Shown piece after piece: positions 53,348-60,952 of a DNA stretch of 64,000 bases. Below the pieces are notes generated by a model, which saw only the letters and a program-made list of their open reading frames with translations, had not been told where the DNA came from and did no database searches. Numbering within the stretch: the first letter of the stretch is position 1; each line of letters opens with the position of its first letter. A program made the translations under genes and the position numbers. This DNA is from Candidatus Eiseniibacteriota bacterium (lineage in GTDB: Bacteria; Eisenbacteria; RBG-16-71-46; CAIMUX01), in assembly GCA_020633975.1 (NCBI GenBank), contig JACKCR010000002.1, positions 434,001-498,000 of the forward strand, given 5' to 3'.

Positions 53348-54817
53348 ATGGTCATGCAACTCGATTTCGGCGTCCACGAACCGCTCGTCAGGTGGATCGA
53401 AGAGTCGGACTCGAACGGGTTCTGGAATGCGGCCCTCCAGCGTGTTTCGAAGCGCCCTCGAGATCGCGACTCCCTGCTTCTAGCCGGTGCCCTTGCCTCT
53501 GCACGCGCCGTTGATCCCGCGCAGTCTCCCTCCTGGTTCCTTCAGCTCACGTCGACGTACGCAAGTCTGCAGGACGGTGGGCAAGAGGACGCGGCCGAGA
53601 ATCCCGACGGTGATCTTCCCGTCTTGCGCTTCCTCTCGAGCGTGCGCGAAGCGTGTGACCGCTTTCCGTTTCGACTCCCGGACTTCGCCGGGCCGAGCGT
53701 GGGTGCGAAGGAAGAGCTGACCTACGAGTTCCTCGAAGCCGTCCACAAGGGCGATCCGGACGCGGCCGACGAGCGGTTCTCGTCACTCGCGGCCGACCTC
53801 GGCAAAGACGAAGCGGGTGACCTTCTCTTCAGCTCCGGGCTCGAAGCGTTGACCGGTCCGTCGGACACTCTGCTCGGTGCGGTCGAAGCGCTCACTGCGC
53901 TCCAGCAGATCGGTTGGGAGTGGGGGCCGGTGCTTCTCCGGCCCGTCGTTCGCCAGCAGGCGACGCCCAAGGTTCGCTCAGACCTCTACGACCGCGCCTG
54001 TCGCGAGATCGCGAGCCGTCAGCTCCTCCGCCGAGTTCGTCGGCGGACACCGGGAGTTCCGTCGCTCGGCGAGACCGAGCCTCAGGAGTTTCTCGAGCGC
54101 TCCCTCGCCTGGAGCCAGGCCGAGCCCGTCGGCCGGATGGAGCAGATGGCGGACATGTTGGCGCACGGGATCTCGCTCGAAGATGCCGGCGAGGTCGTCT
54201 CGCTCGCATCGACGCTTCTCTTCCTCCAGGAAGGGCTCCGGCGGACGCCGTGGACGGTGGGTGAGATCGAAGAACGGATCTCGGTCGTGGCCGGAGCGCG
54301 CGCAGTACGGCGGCTTCTCCACCTCGCGACGCCGGGACAGCGGATCCTGGGACTCCTGCTCGCCGGCGTACATCCGGGCGTGAGGGAAGTGAGGCTTCGT
54401 CCCGAGGCTCCCGAGTGCGGATGGTGGCTCTCGCCGGCAACGAGGTGGACGGAGACGATCGGCTCTTCCAACGGGTCGGCCGAAGTGCCGCCGCTTCCGG
54501 CGGAGCGGACCGAGGCGTGGGAGCAGGCGCTGGCGGCTCGGAAGGCCAACGCGCTTCTACCGATCGTCGAGGAGATCGTCGAGTCCGGAGGGGCCCCGCA
54601 GGGCCTTCGCGGTCCGACCGCGGCCGTAGCCCGACGTCAGGACGCGGGGTTCGGCCGTGCGATTGCACTCGAGCGCGTGTTGGCCGACGCTTATGACTGC
54701 ACCCGGGCGCCGCATCGTTGGATCCACGTGTGGGCGAGTGGGGTGGCCCAATGCCACTGGCCGGTGGATCGAGGCGCGAAAATTGTGGGGTTGCAAGGTT
54801 CGGATTCGGTCTGCTAA
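53348..54817 (+). CDS. Hypothetical protein, 489 residues, mostly helical
   Basis: No signal peptide or membrane helix. The sequence is rich in amphipathic helices with many Glu/Arg/Leu, and repeated L-x-x-L patterns give it a HEAT- or TPR-like look, though no repeat register is clear. Two Trp-rich blocks (E-C-G-W-W-L-S-P-A-T-R-W and H-R-W-I-H-V-W-A) mark the C-terminal third. ATG 53348 was chosen; a second ATG two codons on is as likely, and the GGGAGGA site lies rather far upstream. It sits between tRNA-Gln and tRNA-Glu, whose promoter overlaps its last codons. The function is not recognised. Confidence 0.7.
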   Translation: MVMQLDFGVHEPLVRWIEESDSNGFWNAALQRVSKRPRDRDSLLLAGALASARAVDPAQSPSWFLQLTSTYASLQDGGQEDAAENPDGDLPVLRFLSSVREACDRFPFRLPDFAGPSVGAKEELTYEFLEAVHKGDPDAADERFSSLAADLGKDEAGDLLFSSGLEALTGPSDTLLGAVEALTALQQIGWEWGPVLLRPVVRQQATPKVRSDLYDRACREIASRQLLRRVRRRTPGVPSLGETEPQEFLERSLAWSQAEPVGRMEQMADMLAHGISLEDAGEVVSLASTLLFLQEGLRRTPWTVGEIEERISVVAGARAVRRLLHLATPGQRILGLLLAGVHPGVREVRLRPEAPECGWWLSPATRWTETIGSSNGSAEVPPLPAERTEAWEQALAARKANALLPIVEEIVESGGAPQGLRGPTAAVARRQDAGFGRAIALERVLADAYDCTRAPHRWIHVWASGVAQCHWPVDRGAKIVGLQGSDSVC

Positions 54818-54820
54818 TTT
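54791..54820 (+). promoter_or_regulatory. Likely promoter for tRNA-Glu, overlapping the end of the preceding gene
   Basis: TTGCAA (54791-54796) and TAATTT (54815-54820) are separated by 18 bp. The -10 ends 38 bp before the tRNA and overlaps the stop of the 489-residue protein gene. Confidence 0.5.
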
Positions 54821-54858
54821 CATCCAAGGCTTGGGTCCGTGAGGGCTCAAGCCTATAT

Positions 54859-54930
54859 GGCGCTATCGTCTAGGGGTTAGGACGGGTGGTTCTCAGCCAC
54901 TAAACCGGGGTTCGAATCCCCGTAGCGCTA
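54859..54930 (+). tRNA. tRNA-Glu (anticodon CUC)
   Basis: The sequence starts GGCGCTATCGTCTAGGGG, typical of tRNA-Glu, with CTC in the anticodon loop and T-arm GGTTCGAATCC. The acceptor pairs with TAGCGCT through one G-U. CCA is not encoded. Confidence 0.95.
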
Positions 54931-54940
54931 CGTACCGAAC

Positions 54941-54989
54941 ACCGGGGAGTTCGGGTCCACATAGGTTGGAACCGTCTCCCCGGTTTTTG
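54941..54989 (+). terminator. Rho-independent terminator after tRNA-Glu
   Basis: A 9-bp stem ACCGGGGAG/CTCCCCGGT encloses a 26-base loop and is followed by TTTTGTTTG. It begins ten bases after the tRNA. Confidence 0.75.
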
Positions 54990-55030
54990 TTTGTTCCCTA
55001 GTTTCACTAGCGGAACGTGAGGAGGAGAGG

Positions 55031-55684
55031 ATGGGCGACGAACTCCGCGATCGGTGGGGACGGCCGCTCCGTACGGCGAAGAGCCGCGTCCGGACGTCTG
55101 TGTTCAAGCAGATCTTCGGGCGGTTCTGGTACTTCATCATCCCGGGCCTCGGGATCGTGTGTGCCCAGGACGCCTACGTCAGGCCACATCTCGTCGAGGA
55201 CGAGAACACCATCAACCTCGGGCGGGTGGCCACGGACCAGGTCCGGGACAGCCTGCTCGCGGACCTCCGGATCATCGACAACGAGACCTCCGCGGTCGAA
55301 GCCGAGATCGACTCCACCTGGACTCCCCAAGTCGCTCTCTACCGCTCCGTCCTGGACAGCCTCCTCGCCGTACGCCGCGAGTACGACGCTGCGATTCCAA
55401 CGGCGGAATCGAAAGTGGATTCGCTCGACGAAGCGTTGGCCGAGCTGGTAACCGCGCTCCAGACCGCCTCGGCGGAACTCCAGGAGTACCAGCTGGACAT
55501 CGACGAGAAGAAGACGCGTCGCCGCACGCTCCGCGACTCGATCTCCGTCCTCGCGACCGAGATCGAAGAGCTCGCGGATGTGTACGACCGTCTCGCGAAT
55601 CCCGATGACTATAGAAAGAACACGGCCCTCATCCCCGGACCTGGAAACTATCCAGACCGGGACAACCTGCCGCCGAAGCGCTAG
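55031..55684 (+). CDS. Membrane-anchored coiled-coil protein, 217 residues
   Basis: A short basic N-terminus, one membrane helix (about 28-48, W-Y-F-I-I-P-G-L-G-I-V), then a periplasmic-type region. Residues ~70-190 are strongly predicted coiled coil by heptad pattern (L-D-E-A-L-A-E-L-V-T-A-L and L-Q-E-Y-Q-L-D-I-D-E). It ends in a Pro-rich tail. GAGGAGGAGAGG precedes the ATG. The following gene, 11 bp on, has the same anchor-plus-coil layout, so the two are probably an operon and may pair through their coils. No family is recognised. Confidence 0.78.
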   Translation: MGDELRDRWGRPLRTAKSRVRTSVFKQIFGRFWYFIIPGLGIVCAQDAYVRPHLVEDENTINLGRVATDQVRDSLLADLRIIDNETSAVEAEIDSTWTPQVALYRSVLDSLLAVRREYDAAIPTAESKVDSLDEALAELVTALQTASAELQEYQLDIDEKKTRRRTLRDSISVLATEIEELADVYDRLANPDDYRKNTALIPGPGNYPDRDNLPPKR

Positions 55685-55695
55685 GGAGGGATGGA

Positions 55696-56652
55696 ATGTC
55701 CGATCAGGTAAAGAAGGGGATGTTCAACGTCGGCTTCTTCCTGCCGATCCTCGACCTCGTGGTGCTGTTCTCCGTCGCCATCGGCACGGGTTGGTACTAC
55801 TACCATTCGCGCGGTATGGAGCAGATCGATGCCTCCGCGACTCGGGTGGAAGAGGCCCAGGAGTCTTATGCGGGCGAGATCGCGGAGAACAAGCAGTACA
55901 TCATCGACGCACTCCAGAGTCAGAAGGAGACGCTGGAGCAGAAGGACGCGCTCATCGCGCAGTCGTCGTTGATCGACACCCAGATCAAGCTCGAGATCGA
56001 CAAGATCCAGCGGGGCCGCGCGCGGGACCAGGAACTCACCGATCGCTTCGTCGCTCTACGCAGAGACATCGAGAAGGCGGACGATCAGCGCCGCACGAAG
56101 CAGGGCGAGATCCTCGAACGGCGCGAAGAGATCCGTCAGCTCGACGAGCAGCTCGCGGTGCTCGAGGGCGAGGTCGGTGACTCGCTCAGCACGCGCAACG
56201 GGATCCAAGACGACATCGCAGAGCTGCGTCGGGAGCGCGAGCGCGACCCGATCAGCATCTTCCCTCCGGGCGCCGGGCTCGCGATCCTGGGTGAGTTCGG
56301 AGATGGCGATCAGATCTATGGCGTCTCCCTCTCCGGGATTCTCAAGCAGTTCGGACAGGTCAACGTCGGCTTGACCGGTAACGTCGGTCTCGCCAACGCG
56401 ACCGAGAGTTCGGTGAAGGAAGGCGGGATCTTCGTCAACGTTCCGGTCGCGTTCCGTCGCGCCTCGATCGACTTCGAGACGGGGCTGGCCAGCCTGACCG
56501 ATGCCCGTGGTTCGGACAAGACGTCCGGGTTCCTCGCGGCCACGTTCCGGTACGCGCCGATCCGTCGCGAGCGGTTCTTCCTTCTCGGTGGGCTGAAGAT
56601 GCGCGACACCGATCCGTCGCTCCGTCTCGGACTCGGGTTCGGTCGCCGCTAA
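55696..56652 (+). CDS. Membrane-anchored coiled-coil protein with C-terminal beta-rich domain, 318 residues
   Basis: One N-terminal membrane helix (about 12-34) is followed by a long coiled coil (about 45-195, e.g. I-R-Q-L-D-E-Q-L-A-V-L-E-G-E-V). The last ~120 residues change to alternating hydrophobic strands with Gly turns (V-N-V-G-L-T-G-N-V-G-L, F-L-A-A-T-F-R-Y), ending L-R-L-G-L-G-F-G-R-R, like strands of a small outer-membrane barrel. This would suit a tether running from inner to outer membrane, but that is inference. It is paired with the preceding coiled-coil gene. A strong terminator follows. Confidence 0.78.
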   Translation: MSDQVKKGMFNVGFFLPILDLVVLFSVAIGTGWYYYHSRGMEQIDASATRVEEAQESYAGEIAENKQYIIDALQSQKETLEQKDALIAQSSLIDTQIKLEIDKIQRGRARDQELTDRFVALRRDIEKADDQRRTKQGEILERREEIRQLDEQLAVLEGEVGDSLSTRNGIQDDIAELRRERERDPISIFPPGAGLAILGEFGDGDQIYGVSLSGILKQFGQVNVGLTGNVGLANATESSVKEGGIFVNVPVAFRRASIDFETGLASLTDARGSDKTSGFLAATFRYAPIRRERFFLLGGLKMRDTDPSLRLGLGFGRR

Positions 56653-56708
56653 GAGCCAGCCTGCAGAAAGATCTCGTGGTCTCGTTTGGGGGATCGCGAG
56701 AGCAAGGG

Positions 56709-56733
56709 AAAGGGCGCTTCGGCGCCCTTTCGT
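56709..56733. terminator. UUCG-loop terminator between convergent genes
   Basis: A 9-bp stem AAAGGGCGC/GCGCCCTTT with a TTCG tetraloop follows the coiled-coil gene by 56 bp and lies 15 bp from the end of the opposite MFS gene, so it can serve both strands. Confidence 0.8.
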
Positions 56734-56747
56734 GCGTTTGGGGCCGA

Positions 56748-58085
56748 CTACCCTCGCGCGAGGGACGCCTGCTCCGCCGGAATCTCGTCCTCTCTGACCG
56801 TGGCGAGAAGCGCGCCTCCGACCACGAAGAACACAGCCACGGAGAGGATCGCCCACCTCAGGCTTCCCGTGGCGAGGACGAGCCCGCCGTAGACCAGTGG
56901 GCCGAAGACCGCCGCCAGGCGGGTCATGATCGAGAAGAATCCGAACATCTCGGACTCACGTCCTTCCGGGATCCACTTGGCGAGGAGCGAGCGGGAGCAG
57001 GTCTGGATCCCGCCGAGGAAGAGCCCGGAAGTCCCACCGAGCACCCAGTACTCCCCGAGCGCGTTGCCGAAGATTCCCACGGCAAAGCCCCAGGTCGTGA
57101 GTACGGCCCAGGCCACGACACAGAGCAGGAGCACGCCCTTGTGGCTCCACCGGTCGGCGAGCGGTCCGAGCACGAGAGACCCGAGAAACGCGGTCCCCTG
57201 GATGAGGAGGAAGAACAGGATGAGCGAGGCCGGCTCCATTCCGAGCTCCTCCGCTCCGAAGATCGAGGCCATCGCGACCACGGTCTGCACTCCGTCGTTG
57301 TAGACCAGGTAGGCGAAGAAGAACCGGAGGAGGTTCCGTTGCCGTGCCAGGGAGCGCGCGGTCCCTCTGACTTCGGCCAGGGACGCTCGGAACAGGCTCC
57401 CGAGCGGCTCCACGATCCGCCTCGGCCGGAGCGCTTCGTAGCGGAAGATCCAGAGCGTGGGGAGCGAGAAGACGAACCACCAGATCGCGACGGAGACGAA
57501 GCACTCCTGGACTCCGAACGTGCCCTCCGGGAACCCGAGCTTCTGCGGGGATTGCAGCATCAGGAGGTTCAGGACGAGGAGGAGAGCCCCCCCGACGTAG
57601 CCGACTCCCCACGCGATCCCCGAGATCCGGCCGAGCGCCTCCCGCGGCCCGACTTCCGGGAGGAGCGCGTTGTAGAAGATCGAGGAGGCCGAGAACGCGA
57701 AGTAGGCGAGCCCGAAGAGGAGCCCGCCCCGCACCCACTCTCCCTCTCCGACCGTCGCCAGGAGCGCGGTGAGGATGCACCCCGGCAGCCAGAACGCGAT
57801 GAGGAACCGGAGCCGGCCCGAGGACCGGTCCGCGAGCGCGCCCAGGAGCGGACCCGTGAGCACGACGAGCGCCATCGAGAGGGAGACGAGCCAAGACCAG
57901 ACGGTCGCGCCCGGCACCATCCGCCCCGCGATCGGCACCCCTGTGGCGCCCCCGGCCACGACCCGGGCGAAGTACTGATTGAAGAGCACCGCCAGAATCG
58001 TCGTCGCGAAGGCCGAGTTCGCGAAGTCGTACATCGAGTAGCCGAAGAGCCGGCCTCGGTCGACCTGGAGAGGGGAGCGGTTCAT
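56748..58085 (-). CDS. MFS transporter, UMF1/Atg22-like family
   Basis: A 445-residue membrane protein with about twelve helices. The N-terminal G-Y-S-M-Y-D-F-A-N-S-A-F-A-T-T-I and the internal G-A-L-A-D-R and P-L-A-D-R-W-S-H-K loops are typical of the UMF1 family, bacterial relatives of yeast vacuolar Atg22, which exports amino acids. The bacterial substrate is unknown. ATG 58085 (MNRSPLQVDRG) was chosen over the longer frame. It is transcribed away from the lamin-tail gene and converges on the coiled-coil pair. Confidence 0.87.
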   Translation of the reverse strand: MNRSPLQVDRGRLFGYSMYDFANSAFATTILAVLFNQYFARVVAGGATGVPIAGRMVPGATVWSWLVSLSMALVVLTGPLLGALADRSSGRLRFLIAFWLPGCILTALLATVGEGEWVRGGLLFGLAYFAFSASSIFYNALLPEVGPREALGRISGIAWGVGYVGGALLLVLNLLMLQSPQKLGFPEGTFGVQECFVSVAIWWFVFSLPTLWIFRYEALRPRRIVEPLGSLFRASLAEVRGTARSLARQRNLLRFFFAYLVYNDGVQTVVAMASIFGAEELGMEPASLILFFLLIQGTAFLGSLVLGPLADRWSHKGVLLLCVVAWAVLTTWGFAVGIFGNALGEYWVLGGTSGLFLGGIQTCSRSLLAKWIPEGRESEMFGFFSIMTRLAAVFGPLVYGGLVLATGSLRWAILSVAVFFVVGGALLATVREDEIPAEQASLARG

Positions 58086-58398
58086 GGGGCAGACGGTAGC
58101 GGCTCGGGCCGAGGAGGGACAGGGGGGACATCCCAAAGGGTGTCCGAGATCCCGTTCCTGGTCCTAAGTTTCGGTGAGGGAAACGGCTCGTCGTTGACCA
58201 GTGCCTCCAAGGAACTGTAGGATTTTACTCATCTCGTTCCGGTATCGGCCGGCCGCCCCACCTCACCCTCGAGGGACCGGGGGTCGGGCGGCCAGGAAAC
58301 TGGAGAGGTAGGAGCGCCTCGCGCCTGCGCGGGCGGCTCCAGGGGGTTCGTAAAGTTTTGACTCTTCCCAACGCAGCTTCCACAAGGAGAGACACCTG
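58086..58398. other. Long leader/intergenic region before the lamin-tail protein gene
   Basis: These 313 bp hold a promoter candidate at 58194-58223 and, in the implied ~170-base leader, a long inverted repeat (GGCCGCCC near 58250, GGGCGGCC near 58290) with a nested CCTC/GAGG. A second TTGACT lies near 58357 without a clear -10. No gene is seen. Confidence 0.5.
58194..58223 (+). promoter_or_regulatory. Candidate sigma70 promoter for the lamin-tail protein gene
   Basis: TTGACC (58194-58199) and TAGGAT (58218-58223) are 18 bp apart on the plus strand. The start codon is about 175 bp further on, giving a long leader. Confidence 0.5.
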
Positions 58399-59859
58399 AT
58401 GAAGCATTGGTTCAGGATTGGTCTGTTCGCGTGTAGCGCCATGGCAGTCGCCTCGGTCGCTTCCGCGCAGGTCATCAACGAAGTCCTCTACGATGATGCC
58501 AGCACCGATGACCAGACCTTCGTCGAGATCAAGGGCGACCCTGGTCTCGATCTGACGGGCTACGTCCTCGAGGGCTTCAACGGCAACGACGGCGTGATCT
58601 ACAAGACCGTGACGCTCGACGGCGTGATCCCGGCCAGCGGCTACTTCGTCGTCGGTCAGGCCTTCGGTGATCAGATCGCCGACACCGACTTCCAGAACGG
58701 TCCGGACGCGGTCATCCTCCGCGATGCCACGGGCACGTACCTCGACGCGGTCGCTTACGGAAGCGGCTACAACTTCTTCGGTGGCGAGGGCCTCGAGACG
58801 GTGGATCCGCCTGCGGACAGCTCGATCTCCCGCTGCCCGGACGGCTCCGACACCGACAACAACGCTGCTGACTTCTTCGCCGACGATACGCCGACCCCGG
58901 GTTCCGCGAACGACGTCGACTGCGCGCAGGTCCCGACCGGTGCGTGCTGCGATCCGGCCGCTGGATGCATCATCGCGACGGCCGCCGACTGTGCGGGCGC
59001 GGGCGGTGAGTACCTCGGTGACGACACCACGTGCGATCCGGATCCGTGCACCGCTCAGCAGGTCACGATCTGTGAAGTCGCGGCGGACGACAGCAACGGC
59101 TTCCCGGCTCTCTTCGGCGCTCTCGTCGAGGTCACCGGTACGGTCATCAGCTCGAACTTCTCCTCCTCCACGAACGAGTACTCGATCACCGACGGTGAGT
59201 GCTGCGTTGCCATCTTCGGTGGCGAGATGCAGAACCTCAACATCGGCGACGAAGTCCTCGTGAGCGGTACGGTCGACTTCTACAACGGCCTCACCGAGGT
59301 CTCGATTGCTGACCTCGCGGTCATCGGTTCGGGTCCGGTTCCGGCTGGCGTCGTGGTCTCCACGGGCGACTTCGCCACCAACGGCGAGAGCTACGAGAGC
59401 TGCCTCGTCAGCTTCAGCTGCGTCACCGTCGTCGACGGTGGCGATGCCTGGCCGGCCGACGGCTCCAACGCGAACATCCTCATCGACGACGGCTCTGGCG
59501 TCACGACGATGCGGATCGACCGTGACACCGATGTCGACGGCTCGCCGGCTCCGACGGCTCCGTTCAGCATCATCGGCATCGCCGGTCAGTTCGACAGCAG
59601 CTCGCCGTACGACGAGGGCTACCAGGTCCGTCCGCGCTTCCTCGCCGACCTCACCTTCGATGATCCGGATTGCGGCCCGATGCACGAGGGTGCCTGCTGC
59701 TTCGCCGACGGCTCCTGCACCTTCGGTCCGGTCGAGGACTGCGATGCCAACGGTGGCAACTATCAGGGTGACGACACGGTCTGCGATCCGAACCCGTGCT
59801 CTGTCGTTCCGGTCATCGAGAAGAGCTGGGGTGGCGTGAAGGACAACTTCCGTCGCTAA
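58399..59859 (+). CDS. Secreted lamin-tail-domain protein with Cys-rich modules, OB-fold region and SWGxxK tail
   Basis: A 486-residue secreted protein. After a signal peptide (about 1-23, A-S-A-Q) comes a lamin-tail domain (about 24-150, starting V-I-N-E-V-L-Y-D). Two Cys-rich modules at about 181-217 and 431-467 share G-A-C-C...D-C...G-G-x-Y-x-G-D-D-T-x-C-D-P-x-P-C. Between them lies an OB-fold-like region (about 220-420). The last residues are V-V-P-V-I-E-K-S-W-G-G-V-K-D-N-F-R-R. Codons are strongly biased to C-ending forms, a sign of high expression, supported by AAGGAGA before the ATG and a strong terminator after. The role is probably structural or adhesive on the surface; no enzyme motif is seen. 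Confidence 0.85.
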   Translation: MKHWFRIGLFACSAMAVASVASAQVINEVLYDDASTDDQTFVEIKGDPGLDLTGYVLEGFNGNDGVIYKTVTLDGVIPASGYFVVGQAFGDQIADTDFQNGPDAVILRDATGTYLDAVAYGSGYNFFGGEGLETVDPPADSSISRCPDGSDTDNNAADFFADDTPTPGSANDVDCAQVPTGACCDPAAGCIIATAADCAGAGGEYLGDDTTCDPDPCTAQQVTICEVAADDSNGFPALFGALVEVTGTVISSNFSSSTNEYSITDGECCVAIFGGEMQNLNIGDEVLVSGTVDFYNGLTEVSIADLAVIGSGPVPAGVVVSTGDFATNGESYESCLVSFSCVTVVDGGDAWPADGSNANILIDDGSGVTTMRIDRDTDVDGSPAPTAPFSIIGIAGQFDSSSPYDEGYQVRPRFLADLTFDDPDCGPMHEGACCFADGSCTFGPVEDCDANGGNYQGDDTVCDPNPCSVVPVIEKSWGGVKDNFRR

Positions 59860-59904
59860 GCCTCTTCTGAAGAGATAGGAGCGGACGACGAGTTCGCTCC
59901 CGGA

Positions 59905-59935
59905 AACCGGGCCGGTTCGCCGGCCCGGTTTTTTC
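59905..59935 (+). terminator. Rho-independent terminator after the lamin-tail protein gene
   Basis: A perfect 11-bp stem AACCGGGCCGG/CCGGCCCGGTT with a TTCG loop runs into TTTTTT. It is the most canonical terminator in the window. Confidence 0.9.
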
Positions 59936-59956
59936 ATGCGCCGCGCCGGGAGGACG

Positions 59957-60300
59957 TCGTCGGGATAACCCGGCAGGACGGGTTACGGCGCCAAGGACTC
60001 TCAACGTTGAGAGTCGCCGTCGTTGCCGTCCGGATAAGCCAGCGGTGGGCGGGTTACCTTGCCAATCAGTCTCAGCGCCGAGACTCGCGGTCGGGATAAG
60101 CCGCCGGGGGCGGGTTACCTTGCGAGTCAGTTTCGGCGCTGAGACTCGCGGTCGGGATAGGCCGCCGGGGGCGGGTTACCTTGCGCATCACTCTCAACGT
60201 TGAGAGTTGCCGTCGGGATAAGCCGTCCGGGGACGGTTACGTTGCCAATCATTCTCAGCGCTGAGAGTTGTCGTCGGGATAAGCCGTCCGGGTCGGGGCT
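59957..60300. repeat. Tandem array of ~61-bp units with co-varying palindromes
   Basis: Six units (the last partial) are phased by GGATA at 59963, 60032, 60094, 60155, 60216 and 60277: one step of 69 bp, then 62, 61, 61, 61. Each full unit has two inverted repeats. The first, TAAnCCG...CGGnTTA, closes a short loop. The second is an 18-bp near-palindrome at 59997-60014, 60068-60085, 60129-60146, 60190-60207 and 60251-60268. Its arms differ between units but keep pairing (ACTCTCAACGTTGAGAGT against ATTCTCAGCGCTGAGAGT). There are no unique spacers, so it is not a CRISPR array. No protein frame fits it. Confidence 0.9.
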
Positions 60301-60325
60301 CGGGGCGGTGAGGGCGACTCGCCGG

Positions 60326-60562
60326 TTACGCGATCCCTTCGTACAGGAACTCAGGTGCCAGGTCGGCGCCTGTGGGCCAGGTGATCGTGTTGAGTTCACG
60401 GTCCAGGACGAACCTGGCAAACATGGCCGGATCCCGTAGCGGCTCGAAGACTTCGCCCCACAGCTCTGACTCCAGATCGATCTCACCTTGCTTCCCGTCA
60501 GCGAAGATCAATCTCAAGACGTAGTCCCGAGGATGTTCCGCGGCGATCAATTGTGGCGTCAT
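60326..60562 (-). CDS. DUF2442 family protein
   Basis: A 78-residue protein with the DUF2442 pattern: D-Y-V-L-R-L-I-F-A-D-G-K near the start, then W-G-E-V-F-E-P-L-R-D-P, and T-I-T-W-P-T-G-A-D-L-A-P-E-F-L-Y at the end. The family is often found next to DUF4160 proteins and is suspected to be the antitoxin of such pairs. Its start lies five bases after the DUF4160 stop, so the two form an operon. It ends beside the tandem palindrome array. Confidence 0.85.
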   Translation of the reverse strand: MTPQLIAAEHPRDYVLRLIFADGKQGEIDLESELWGEVFEPLRDPAMFARFVLDRELNTITWPTGADLAPEFLYEGIA

Positions 60563-60567
60563 TCGGC

Positions 60568-60825
60568 CTACTCCAGTGGTGGAATCGGGAGGAGCGGTTC
60601 GTGTCGTACGGCCCGCGCCCAGTTCCGGCTCAGCTCATCCCGGTGCAGATGGTACCACTCGAGAACGAGGTTCGTTGCCCGCCGCGGGAAGCGGCCTTCG
60701 AGCGATCCGTCCTCGAGGTACACGATCAACCCGAACTCCCCATAGCTTGCATGGAAGTGGGCCGGGCGATGGTCATTGTAGTACATCGATATCACCACTC
60801 CGAGGAAGCGTGAAAGCTCAGGCAC
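60568..60825 (-). CDS. DUF4160 family protein (putative toxin of a toxin-antitoxin pair)
   Basis: An 85-residue protein with the family core M-Y-Y-N-D-H-R-P-A-H-F-H-A, then G-E-F-G, R-R-A-T-N-L-V-L-E-W and a final P-L-L-P-I-P-P-L-E. The His-rich N-terminal motif is the most conserved part of DUF4160. GTG 60825 with GGGAGGA six bases upstream fixes the start (V-P-E-L-S-R-F-L). Coupled to DUF2442 downstream, it looks like a mobile toxin-antitoxin-type cassette, although neither activity is proven. Confidence 0.85.
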   Translation of the reverse strand: MPELSRFLGVVISMYYNDHRPAHFHASYGEFGLIVYLEDGSLEGRFPRRATNLVLEWYHLHRDELSRNWARAVRHEPLLPIPPLE

Positions 60826-60952
60826 GTGTGATCCTCCCGAGCGACTGGAGTTCGTCGCCCAGGGGAACCGTTTGCGTGCGTCGTGCCTACGGAGAGACGT
60901 GGGCGTGAGGCCCGACATCGGGGTCAGCGCCGGCCGAATCGAGCACGGGGCA

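Noticed and set aside
59957-60300. The repeat array as a CRISPR
   Set aside because: Units are tandem with no unique spacers, are 61 bp long, and there are no cas genes in the window.
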